Shown here in pieces: positions 55,571 to 63,740 of a stretch of DNA of 64,000 nucleotides. How positions within the stretch are numbered: position 1 is the stretch's first letter; each line of letters starts with the position of its first letter. Below the pieces are notes generated by a model. That model was not told the DNA's origin. It made no database searches and saw only the letters and a list, made by a program, of their open reading frames with translations. Location of the stretch: the NCBI GenBank assembly GCA_021740845.1, contig JAIOYZ010000021.1, positions 1 to 64,000 on the forward strand, in the 5' to 3' direction. Source of the DNA: Bacteroidia bacterium. GTDB lineage: Bacteria; Bacteroidota; Bacteroidia; UKL13-3. Position numbers and translations under genes: made by a program.

Positions 55571-55732
55571 GGTGGCTGAGCTTAGTCGAATGGTTGGTGA
55601 GCTTAGTCGAACCAGCCCCAGTGAATGGAGGCGAATTTCCCTTGTGAAGCAGAGTACTTCAAGGCATGTTTGGCTTCGACACGACGCATGATTTCCATAA
55701 GTTCGAATTTTTATTCTGTCTGCTCAGCCACC
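55571..55732 (+). repeat. Terminal-inverted-repeat element, copy C (162 bp)
   Basis: Left end GGTGGCTGAGC, right end GCTCAGCCACC: a perfect 11-bp inverted pair. Interior shows GGCTTCGACACGACGCATG and TAAGTTCGAATTTTTATTC. Bases 55445-55570 between the nuclease gene and this copy hold nothing recognised. Confidence 0.8.
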
Positions 55733-55764
55733 GGTTCATTGGAGGCATAGTAGAAAAAAAGCTA

Positions 55765-55902
55765 GGTGCCTGAGCTTAGTCGAAGGCCCGGTGAATGGAA
55801 GCGAATTTCCCTGGGAATGCTCAGTACATCATGGCATGTGTGACTTCGACACGACGCATGATTTCCATAAGTTCGAATTTTTATTCTGTCTGCTCAGCCA
55901 CC
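55765..55902 (+). repeat. Terminal-inverted-repeat element, copy D (138 bp)
   Basis: Left end degenerate (GGTGCCTGAGC), right end GCTCAGCCACC; its right 70 bases are near-identical to copy C. A partial left end (GGTGGCTGAG at 55938) follows and runs toward the end of the polysaccharide gene. Confidence 0.75.
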
Positions 55903-56025
55903 GTGCTTTCAGTTGGCTGCTTAGTTGCACAAAGCCAGGTGGCTGAGCTTAGTCGAATGGTTGGTGAGCAGGGTCGAACCAGCCCCGGCGAATGGAATAG
56001 AATTAATATAAGTGAGCTCGCCGAA

Positions 56026-57996
56026 CTATTGCATTAACAAGCGTTGCAAATCTGTATCGTTTGGCAATTTTACATCGTTGTCAAGACTTTCAAAAATGGA
56101 ATTCTTGCTTTTAAATTCGGGTACGATGTTTTTCATTTTACCAACGATAACCATATTGTCTTGCACATTGTAAAGCTGTATTAGCTCGTCTATGCTGGAT
56201 TTTACAACAGAAAAATTGTATTGTCTTACTTTTCCAATCATAATTTTTTCATGATGAGTTGGTAAGGTGTTTTCTTCATCGTTTAATAGCTCTTCAAAAA
56301 TCTTTTCACCTGGACGTAAGCCCGAATAAACTATTTGAATATCCTTGCCAAGTGTTAAGCCAGAAAGTTTAACCATCTTCTTAGCCAAATCAACAATTTT
56401 GGTTGATTTACCCATATCGAAAATAAATATCTCTCCTCCATTGCCCATATTACCTGCCTCTAAAACCAATTGACAAGCTTCTGGTATGGTCATAAAGTAC
56501 CTTGTAATATCTGGGTGGGTTACCGTAATTGGCCCGCCTTCTTCTATTTGCTTTCTAAATTTAGGAATTACAGAACCACTAGAACCTAAAACATTTCCAA
56601 AACGTGTGGTTATGAACTTGGTTTTGGCGCCATGTGTTTTTGCTTGGTGTTCAAACAGGGATTGAACATAAATTTCTGCAATGCGTTTACTAGCTCCCAT
56701 TACATTGGTAGGATTTACTGCTTTATCTGTACTCACCATTACAAATCGCTCTACATTTTCCTTTACAGCTAAATCTGCCAATATCCTTGTTCCACTAACG
56801 TTTACACGAATAGCCTCACCTGGATTTTCTTCCATCAAAGGCACATGCTTATAAGCAGCGGCATGGTAAATAATTTCAGGATGAAATGCATCAAAAACCC
56901 TTTGCATTCTTGGCGCATTGGTTACATCTGCCACAATAATTTCTGTGAAGGTATTCATTGCTTGTGGATGTGAATCCCTAATTTCTGCATCTAACTCATA
57001 CAGTTTTATTTCAGAGCAATCCAAACAAAGCAATTTCTTTGGTTTAAACTGTAAAAGTTGTCTAACCATCTCAGAGCCAATAGAACCGCCTGCGCCAGTA
57101 ACAAGAACAACTTTATTGTTTACTTGCTGACCAATGGATTCTTTATTCAATGAAATTACGTCACGCTCAATTAAATCTTCAATCTTCACATGTTTCATTT
57201 GATTGAAACTCAATTCACCATTAATCCATTTTTCTACAGGAGGAACCGTTCTTACTATTACATTTAGGTTCAAACAGCGCTCTATTATATCTTGCTTTTT
57301 ACTAAGTTTTATATCAGAATCTGCTATAATTAATTGCTTTATTTTCAATCTATGAATTACACTTTCAAGGTCTAAATTGCCGTTGAATATGCTAATACCC
57401 TCTAATATTTTTTGTTGGTGATTTTCATTTTCATCAAAAAATGCCACCACTTTTATAGCTTCTTTGCTTTCCTGTTCCAACTTACGTTTTATGGTTAATC
57501 CAGAAGTGCCAGCGCCATAAACGGCAAAATTTTCTTTTTTCTCCGATGATGCACTACTAATTCTAATGAACATCAATTTTATGAAAACGCGAAATGCAGC
57601 TAAGAAAAATGTTGAAAATGTGAAGTCCAATAACAAAATACTTATTGGAAACAAATGGTCTTTACTGTTTGGAAAATATACAAAAAACGAATCAATAATA
57701 AATAAGAATAAGAATGCCGTTGCCATGGCGTAAAATATACGCAAGCCATCTTGAACACTTGTATGGCGAATAACAAAACTATGTAATCTGAAATAGCTAA
57801 TGGTTACTCCTTTAACTAGCAAGAAAATTGGGATTGCTGTTAAGGCAATATTAAACTGACCTAGTTCGAACGATAGACTGTATCTGGTTAATACTGCAAG
57901 CAAATAAGCTACTGCACATAAACCAATATCAAACAATAAAATAAACCAACGGGGTACCTGACTAGATTTATTAAATAGGAGCCGGAGTAGATTCAT
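56026..57996 (-). CDS. CapD/PglF-like NDP-sugar 4,6-dehydratase (polysaccharide biosynthesis)
   Basis: The 656-residue product has four N-terminal membrane helices (about 10-115), a CoA-binding-like domain with VYGAGTSGLTIKRKL, then an SDR domain: LVTGAGGSIGSEMVRQL for NAD, and STDKAVNPTNVMGASKR, where Met takes the usual Tyr place before the Lys, as in PglF/WbpM. It would make a 4-keto-6-deoxy UDP-sugar, the first step in surface glycan sugar synthesis. Encoded on its own strand unit with a good promoter. Confidence 0.88.
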   Translation of the reverse strand: MNLLRLLFNKSSQVPRWFILLFDIGLCAVAYLLAVLTRYSLSFELGQFNIALTAIPIFLLVKGVTISYFRLHSFVIRHTSVQDGLRIFYAMATAFLFLFIIDSFFVYFPNSKDHLFPISILLLDFTFSTFFLAAFRVFIKLMFIRISSASSEKKENFAVYGAGTSGLTIKRKLEQESKEAIKVVAFFDENENHQQKILEGISIFNGNLDLESVIHRLKIKQLIIADSDIKLSKKQDIIERCLNLNVIVRTVPPVEKWINGELSFNQMKHVKIEDLIERDVISLNKESIGQQVNNKVVLVTGAGGSIGSEMVRQLLQFKPKKLLCLDCSEIKLYELDAEIRDSHPQAMNTFTEIIVADVTNAPRMQRVFDAFHPEIIYHAAAYKHVPLMEENPGEAIRVNVSGTRILADLAVKENVERFVMVSTDKAVNPTNVMGASKRIAEIYVQSLFEHQAKTHGAKTKFITTRFGNVLGSSGSVIPKFRKQIEEGGPITVTHPDITRYFMTIPEACQLVLEAGNMGNGGEIFIFDMGKSTKIVDLAKKMVKLSGLTLGKDIQIVYSGLRPGEKIFEELLNDEENTLPTHHEKIMIGKVRQYNFSVVKSSIDELIQLYNVQDNMVIVGKMKNIVPEFKSKNSIFESLDNDVKLPNDTDLQRLLMQ

Positions 57997-58080
57997 ATCG
58001 AAGTTTTTTAAGGTTAATACTTGTGAAAGTAACTCTAAATTTCTTTTTTAAAGAAATTGCTTTTCCTTCCCAAGCAACCA

Positions 58081-58109
58081 CAAATATAGTTTTTTCGGCA
58101 AAAAAACAA
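58081..58109 (-). promoter_or_regulatory. Promoter of the CapD/PglF-like gene
   Basis: On the minus strand: TTG (58107-58109), 18 bases, TATATTTG (58081-58088). Leader about 80 bases. The rest of 57997-58292 has nothing else clear. Confidence 0.55.
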
Positions 58110-58292
58110 GGACAAATTATTTCTAAATTTTCTTGGCATCGGTTTCATAAGTAATAAGATGAAAGAAAACGCCGATGTTTTTGGGAATGCCTATAAATGC
58201 TCATGAAATGGATTGTATTTTTTTAATTAAAAGCCACATCCAAATTTAAAAAAACAGATAAATCGATGAATTATTATCCTAAAACCAGAAAG

Positions 58293-58703
58293 TTATTGGG
58301 CCACTTTTTTAGCATTAACTACCCAAACTGCAAACGGAATTAATGGAGTAAAGGCCAAAGGATGAACAAATTCGTGGCATTTTTCCAGTATAAAATTTGA
58401 GCCTTGAATCAGGAAAATATCAAGGATGGCTAATCCAAAAATCAAAAAATATAAATAGATAAATTGGCTTTTATTTGAAATGTTAAGTGCGGTTTGAACC
58501 AATTTTAAAATCACTAAGTTTAATGCCAATCGAATAAATTTATTGAGCAATAAAGACAATTCGATATCTTCATTTGGTTCAAACCGGTAAAAACCTTTTG
58601 GACTAAAATTGAAATGAATAAAATCAAAAGACTGAATAAAAATATTGAATGCGCTAAGAACTATAATTAGGGTAAAAAGTACCTGATTAGATTTTAAATT
58701 CAT
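58293..58703 (-). CDS. Exosortase F system-associated protein
   Basis: The 136-residue protein has four predicted membrane helices with FIQSFDFIHFNFSPKGFYRFEPNEDIELS in the first loop and ends in a hydrophobic segment plus VVNAKKVA. This is the plan of the small protein found next to XrtF in Bacteroidota (exosortase F-associated). It follows xrtF by 9 bases. Two motif copies (58491 and 58576) lie in it. Confidence 0.75.
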   Translation of the reverse strand: MNLKSNQVLFTLIIVLSAFNIFIQSFDFIHFNFSPKGFYRFEPNEDIELSLLLNKFIRLALNLVILKLVQTALNISNKSQFIYLYFLIFGLAILDIFLIQGSNFILEKCHEFVHPLAFTPLIPFAVWVVNAKKVAQ

Positions 58704-58712
58704 AGTCTAAAA

Positions 58713-59210
58713 TTAAACAAGTTTGTTGTTTTTTCTTACCCAAAAAAACATCATCCCAAATGCAATAAGATAGAGAATAATCGGGAAAATATATTCATGA
58801 AAGAATGCAAATTGGTCTGGGAAATTTACTTTTATTTGAACCAAAGCATAAATGCGGAAAAGGTTGGCAATGGCCAGAAAAATTGTCCCCAAGGAAATAT
58901 ATACCCAATGCTTTTTCTGAAGTTTACCATAGGCCAATACAAAGGAAATAAATACAATAACTACACTAATTCCATTGCAAGCCTCTTTAATATTTATAAT
59001 CGCTTTTCCATTTAAAAGGAATTGAACCTTAGCAAATTCAGGCATTACCAATAAACTGGAATTAGAGAATAAGGTCGTCAATGCTTCCGCTATCCATAAA
59101 CTTACTGGATCTATTGTTGGTTCAAACCGCCATAAATAAAAAATATAAATAACTTGCAAAAGCGCGTATAGGCCAATGAATTTAAAAATAAATTTGAGTG
59201 CTGGTGTCAT
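58713..59210 (-). CDS. xrtF: Exosortase family protein XrtF
   Basis: The 165-residue membrane protein has the exosortase triad: Cys in EACNGISVV, Arg in LFRIYALV and His in FFHEYIFP, each at a helix border. XrtF is the short, Bacteroidota-specific exosortase; unlike long exosortases it has no known PEP-CTERM partner nearby. Exosortases process and anchor exported proteins, typically in cells making extracellular polysaccharide. A motif copy (59119) lies near its start. Confidence 0.85.
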   Translation of the reverse strand: MTPALKFIFKFIGLYALLQVIYIFYLWRFEPTIDPVSLWIAEALTTLFSNSSLLVMPEFAKVQFLLNGKAIINIKEACNGISVVIVFISFVLAYGKLQKKHWVYISLGTIFLAIANLFRIYALVQIKVNFPDQFAFFHEYIFPIILYLIAFGMMFFWVRKNNKLV

Positions 59211-59677
59211 CCGTTTTGCGAATGTATAGGATAATTAATAAAGGTAATTCAATTTTTTTTGATAGGTAAAGTATTACACCATGGTAAGTATTATTTAATT
59301 ATAATTTGTTCCTGAATTTAGTGACATTTTTTTGGATAATGTCCAGAGTTTTTTGAATATGTGCGGCTGGGATCCAACAGAAGAGCGAACTGGGAAGATT
59401 TTGGCCAGCGTGGGGTAAGCCTGTGCGACAAAAAATCTTTCAAGTTGGTTCTGTTGGTGCCCTTTTTTGTCCCGATATTTATCGGGATTTTTTGGGCAAG
59501 CAAAAAAGTAACAATACATGCTTTAAGGATAATTTTCAATCTTAGTAATAATTATTCATGAATTTACTATACCTATTTACCAATTAATTTTTACCTTCCT
59601 CCTATAATAAAGAAAAACAGGATTTAAGTTTACACCTAAATTCCTAAAATATTTCCATAAGATTGTAAGAAAATATC
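59211..59677. other. Gene-free stretch with a hairpin-bearing repeat
   Basis: A block at about 59340-59520 contains ATCCAACAGAAGAGCG, a palindrome TCCCGATATTTATCGGGA (59470-59487) and an A/T-run segment around it. Such blocks recur in Bacteroidota intergenic DNA as degraded mobile-element remnants; the open frames through it look accidental. No promoter is clearly placed. Confidence 0.4.
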
Positions 59678-61501
59678 ATGCTTTTTTTACTTCCCATTTT
59701 TGTTTGGATTGTCCTTCTAAGTTATATTTATGGCATTCTTCCCTACATACTTTTTAAACGAGTTCTGCCAATAAATCCGGTACTTCCCGTTCTTTTGGGC
59801 TTTGCCGTTTTGGGCATAATTAGTCAATGGATGTTTGTTGGTGGACCCATTACCATCTTCGCTCAATTGGTATTGATTTTTGGTGCAATGGTTGCCGTTT
59901 GGCGCTATACTTTTTGGTATAAAGCACATTTGCAAAATGTTTGGAATTGGCTATTATCTCTCAGTAAATTGTCTATTGTTTTATTAGTCACAATTCTTCT
60001 AGTTATCCTTTATCAAAGTGCTTTGCCTACCAAAATAAATGATATGGGAATGTACTATTTGCAAACCCTGCAATGGATGAAACAATTTGGAATGGTTAAG
60101 GGTTTGGGCAACGTGCATCCCGCGTTAGGACTAGCTTCTGCATGGCATAGTTTATTGGTGCATTTCGATTTTTTTGGAAATGATTTGCATTTTTATGCCA
60201 TCAATGGAGTATTGGTTTTTGTGGTTTTTGCCTTCCTTTTAGCTGAATGGAAAATTCGTCCAAATGCCTTTATTTTTTGCTATACATTATTGTTTTTTCC
60301 TCTGGCATTTTTGTATCTTACAGCTCCTAGTCCCGATTTGCCTTTGTTGGCTTTAACGCCATTAATTTTGTATTGGGCATTTTTTCAAAAAGATGAAATA
60401 TCCTTTGAAGCCATCCTGCTTTTTTCAAGTTTCGTTTTTTCATGCAAACCGCCTAGTTTTATCCCAGTAATTATTGCTATAGTTTTGGTTATTCAACAAG
60501 TACTAATTTTGGTTCGAACCAAAAGAGAAAAAAGTAAAACCAACAAGCAAATTTTATATGCTTACCTGGCAATTGCACTTTTATTGTTGTTTTCTATAAG
60601 TCCAGTTTTTATCAGAAATTATTTCCAAACGGGCTATGTATTGTATCCAATGTCCTTATCATCCAAGGCAGCTAATGTTCAAGAGCTAGAAAATTACAGC
60701 AATCCCAAATGGCAAATCCCTAGCGATTTTAACCAAGCTTATCGCAGTGGAATAATTTCTTGGGGTTTAAATGATAAAGTAGATAAAAACACTTTCATCA
60801 GTTCAGAGCAATCCAAATCCACACGATTTCAATTATGGCTTACACGTTCAGGCTATAAAGGATTTATGAATAAACTAATTTTTGCAAATGGCGTATTTCT
60901 CATTCTTTTGTTGCTTTATTTATTTGCTATTAAAAGGCGGTTTCGGTTTGAACCAAACAAAGCCAGTTTATTAGTTATTTCGATTCTACTTTTAGTCGTA
61001 CAAGTGCTGGAGTGGTATTTGTTAAGTCAGTACCGCTTGATGCTGCCAAGCGCCATTGCAATTGCCTGTTGGAGTGCAGGCCTTATTTATTTTAGCAAGG
61101 ACGATTATTCATTTCCCCCAAGTGGAAACAGTTTTCAAAGCAAAATTTTCGGGCAATTACCGATTATTCCAATTGCAATTATTTATTTGGTTTTGGCATT
61201 TGTTCCCTTCTCACTTTTCAAAGACAGTTCCCGAAATAAATCTATCACCCAAACAGATGGTTTTACTTCATCATATTTACTAAAACCCTATTCCACTTAT
61301 CAACTAGGTACATTAAGTTCCTATCCAATAGATAGCCTAAATTTTAATTATTATACAGATAAAACCTATGCCTGGGATTGCCCAATTCCTGCAAGAAGCC
61401 TTAGCCAGAAAATCTTTGTGGATAGCATATTTCACTACCAATTACACGCTTTTACTTCTAATCCTAAAGATGGTTTTTATTTATCTAGGCTTGGGGAATG
61501 A
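59678..61501 (+). CDS. Large multi-pass membrane protein (LIC_10190-like)
   Basis: The 607-residue protein has about 13 hydrophobic helices with an extended soluble tail. Its start (PIFVWIVLLSYIYGILPYILF) and the MGMYYLQTLQWMKQFGMVKGLGNVHP segment fit a family of Bacteroidota and Leptospira membrane proteins that looks like GT-C-fold glycosyltransferases; that function is inferred. It lies in the surface-glycan neighbourhood. Two motif copies (60511, 60945) encode LVRTK and RFEPN. Confidence 0.6.
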   Translation: MLFLLPIFVWIVLLSYIYGILPYILFKRVLPINPVLPVLLGFAVLGIISQWMFVGGPITIFAQLVLIFGAMVAVWRYTFWYKAHLQNVWNWLLSLSKLSIVLLVTILLVILYQSALPTKINDMGMYYLQTLQWMKQFGMVKGLGNVHPALGLASAWHSLLVHFDFFGNDLHFYAINGVLVFVVFAFLLAEWKIRPNAFIFCYTLLFFPLAFLYLTAPSPDLPLLALTPLILYWAFFQKDEISFEAILLFSSFVFSCKPPSFIPVIIAIVLVIQQVLILVRTKREKSKTNKQILYAYLAIALLLLFSISPVFIRNYFQTGYVLYPMSLSSKAANVQELENYSNPKWQIPSDFNQAYRSGIISWGLNDKVDKNTFISSEQSKSTRFQLWLTRSGYKGFMNKLIFANGVFLILLLLYLFAIKRRFRFEPNKASLLVISILLLVVQVLEWYLLSQYRLMLPSAIAIACWSAGLIYFSKDDYSFPPSGNSFQSKIFGQLPIIPIAIIYLVLAFVPFSLFKDSSRNKSITQTDGFTSSYLLKPYSTYQLGTLSSYPIDSLNFNYYTDKTYAWDCPIPARSLSQKIFVDSIFHYQLHAFTSNPKDGFYLSRLGE

Positions 61502-61510
61502 TATTACTTA

Positions 61511-61575
61511 GGGGGGGGGTTAAGAGTTAAGAGTTAAGAGTTAAGAGTTAAGAGTTAAGAGTTAAGAGTTAAGAG
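61511..61575. repeat. G9 tract plus eight tandem copies of TTAAGAG
   Basis: Nine G residues (61511-61519) directly after the stop of the membrane protein gene, followed by eight perfect TTAAGAG heptamers (61520-61575), then a looser 14-15 bp repeat of GTTAAGTTTTAAGT to about 61625. A slippage-prone region. Confidence 0.9.
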
Positions 61576-61622
61576 TTTTAAGTTTTAAGTGTTAAGTTTT
61601 AAGTGTTAAGTTTTAAGTGTTG

Positions 61623-62168
61623 AGTTGAATTATTTTTATTACTTAAAAGATAGATTTTGAGTTAAGTGTATTTTTACTAAGCCAACGGATATAGGTGGCT
61701 GAGCTTAGTCGAAAGGTTGGTGAGCAGGGTCGAACCAGTCAGGTGACTGAGCTTAGTCGAAGTCCCGATGAATGAAGGCGAATTTTCCTAGGGATGCTCA
61801 CTACTTAATTGAATGTGGGCTTCGACACGACACAAGATTTCTATAAGCCGTATTATTATTCAGTCTGCTTGGTGCCTGAGCGGAGTCGTAGGCCAGCCAC
61901 CAGGCTTACCAGTGGAAATGCTTTTCTTAATTGAAGCCAAGTTCCAGAGAATAGTCCAAAAAACAGGTGGCTGAGCAGGGTCGAACCATTATCGGAGAGC
62001 GGAGTCAAACCATTCAGGTGACTGAGCTTAGTCGAGTCACCACGGTGAATGGAGGCGAATTTCCCTAGGGATGCTCGCATCTCGATTCTCACCTCTCATT
62101 TTCTGGATTTCTCGCATCTCGTCTCTCGCATCTCGATTCTCCTGTCTGGATTCTGGAATCTGGATTCT
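61623..62168. repeat. Left bracket of the compound direct repeat
   Basis: Contains, in order: a 75-bp block (61623-61697), a terminal-inverted-repeat element 61694-61901 with a 78-bp block (61759-61836), a partial copy from 61966, and a 47-bp block (62122-62168) rich in CTCGCATCTCG and TCTGGATTCTGG words. The matching blocks recur in the same order at 63165-63651. Confidence 0.85.
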
Positions 62169-62193
62169 TAACAGAGCAATTGAATTAATTTTA

Positions 62194-62201
62194 TATATTT
62201 G
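62194..62201 (+). promoter_or_regulatory. -7 box for the toxin-antitoxin-like pair
   Basis: TATATTTG, matching TAnnTTTG, ends 9 bases before the ATG at 62211, just past the 47-bp repeat block. Confidence 0.4.
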
Positions 62202-62210
62202 AATTTTATC

Positions 62211-62522
62211 ATGAAAATGGAATCTAAAAGGCCAATTGATTTATTGTCTAAGCATCTTTTTTGGGATATTAATCCAGATTTATTGGAATGGGAAAAAAGT
62301 AAAAATACAATAATAGGAAGGGTTCTAGAAAGAGGAACTCTTATGGAATGGAAATGTATTGTTGAAATTTATTCCTTAGAAAAAATAACAGAAATTTTAA
62401 AAAAATTTAGCAATTTAGATCCCATTGATTTAAATTTTATTGCTACAATTTCTAATACGCCTAAAGAACAGTTTAAATGCTACAATACAAGGTTGTTGAC
62501 CAGCCAACACTGGATTTATTAA
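62211..62522 (+). CDS. DUF6922-like protein, probable antitoxin
   Basis: From the ATG at 62211 (a second ATG lies at 62217) the product has 103 residues. It contains HLFWDINPDLLEWEKSK and RVLERGTLMEWK, then LNFIATISNTPKEQFKCY at the end; this matches a small Bacteroidota family (DUF6922) found directly upstream of AbiEii-type nucleotidyltransferases. The role as antitoxin is inferred from context. It overlaps the next gene by 46 bases. Confidence 0.65.
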   Translation: MKMESKRPIDLLSKHLFWDINPDLLEWEKSKNTIIGRVLERGTLMEWKCIVEIYSLEKITEILKKFSNLDPIDLNFIATISNTPKEQFKCYNTRLLTSQHWIY

Positions 62523-63097
62523 TTAAAATAAATAAGTGTGATTTATTTAAAAACTATCGATTAGTTGGTGGTACTGCGCTTGCATTGATTCATGGTCATA
62601 GAAAATCAATTGATTTAGACTTTTTCGGGAATGAGAAAATTGACTCTTATGAACTGATTCAATTTTTTAAATCATTAGGTAAAGTGGAAAATGTAAAATC
62701 ATCAAAAAGGATTGATTCATTATTTATTAATGATATTAAAATTGATGTAGTTTCTTATCCATACGAATGGATTGATAATGTTTTATATAAGGATGATATC
62801 CGTTTGGCAACATCAAAAGAAATTGCAGCAATGAAAATTGCAGCAATTACAAATCGGGGATCAAAGAAAGATTTTTACGATTTAAATAAATTACTTGAAA
62901 TTTTCTCTCTTCACCAGATTCTTGATTTCTATATGGAAAAATTCAACGATGGCTCGTTATTTTTTGCATTAAAAAGTCTTGTTTATTTCGGTGAAGCAGA
63001 AGAGCAGGAAGAGCCATTAATGTTTGAACCAATTACATGGGACCAAGTAAAAATTAATATTATCCAAGCACAATTAGAGTATTTGAAAAATCTTTGA
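62477..63097 (+). CDS. AbiEii/AbiGii-like nucleotidyltransferase (probable toxin)
   Basis: The 206-residue product has LVGGTALALIHGHRKSIDLDFFG (the GG/GS and DxD nucleotidyltransferase motif) near residue 30-52, a third Asp in KIDVVSY and KIAAITNRGSKKDFYDL typical of AbiEii. Type IV AbiE toxins block growth, possibly as nucleotidyltransferases, during phage infection. The order here is antitoxin first, with a 46-base overlap that ties the two together. Confidence 0.75.
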   Translation: MLQYKVVDQPTLDLLIKINKCDLFKNYRLVGGTALALIHGHRKSIDLDFFGNEKIDSYELIQFFKSLGKVENVKSSKRIDSLFINDIKIDVVSYPYEWIDNVLYKDDIRLATSKEIAAMKIAAITNRGSKKDFYDLNKLLEIFSLHQILDFYMEKFNDGSLFFALKSLVYFGEAEEQEEPLMFEPITWDQVKINIIQAQLEYLKNL

Positions 63098-63740
63098 TTT
63101 AGTACTTTTTTGAGTTATGAGTGTTTTGTTTGAAAGAGTTAAGAGTTTTAAGTGTTAAGTTTTAAGTTGAATTATTTTTATTGCTTAAAAGATAGATTTT
63201 GAGTTAAGTGTATTTTTACTAAGCCATCGGATATAGGTGACTAAGACTTGTCGAAGTCCCGATGAATGTAGGCGAATTTCCCAAGGGATGCTCACTACTT
63301 CATTGAATGTGGGCTTCGACACGACACAAGTTTTCTGGAAGACCGAATTTTTTTTGCAGTCTGCTCAGCCACCAGACTTCGACACGACGCAAGATTTCTA
63401 TAAGCCGTATTATTATTCTGTCTGTTTGGTGCCTGAGCGGAGTCGTAGGCCAGCCACCGGTGATACCAATGATTTTCTTTAACATGCTTCAACCACGCAC
63501 GGTGGCTGAGCAGGGTCGAAGCCCTGTATCAATGAGGAATCCAAACATTCAATAAGCAGAATTTCCCACAATGTCAACTTAAAACTTAAAACTCACTTCT
63601 TCCTTCTCTCGCATCTCGATTCTCCTGTCTGGATTCTGGAATCTGGATTCTGGATTCTTTCTTTTACGATTGCTCTCAGCCAACACAGCTAAGAAAAATC
63701 TCCTCCACAGAATAAAATATTCCCTATTTTCGCCCAAGCC
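63098..63740. repeat. Right bracket of the compound direct repeat
   Basis: Contains the TTTTAAGTGTTAAG words (63145-63170), a 75-bp block (63165-63239, 2 mismatches to 61623-61697), a 78-bp block (63253-63330), two right ends GCTCAGCCACC/CAGCCACC (63363-63373, 63451-63458), a left end (63501-63510) and a 47-bp block (63605-63651) identical to 62122-62168. No gene is credible inside; open frames are repeat translations. Confidence 0.85.
63725..63732 (+). promoter_or_regulatory. -7 box for the UpxY-like gene
   Basis: TATTTTCG, a TAnnTTYG element, 8 bases before the ATG at 63741. A short leader is implied. Confidence 0.45.

Noticed and set aside
54741-55902. The element array as a CRISPR array
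   Set aside because: The repeated units are long and adjoining, with inverted ends and no regular unique spacers; no cas gene is present.
59318-59561. Open frames over the ATCCAACAGAAG / CCCGATATTTATCGGG block
   Set aside because: Both strands stay open only because of the repeat; the peptides have no recognisable motif.
63237-63555. Open frames in the right repeat bracket
   Set aside because: Translations of the element ends and of CTCGCATCTCG-like words; no conserved content.
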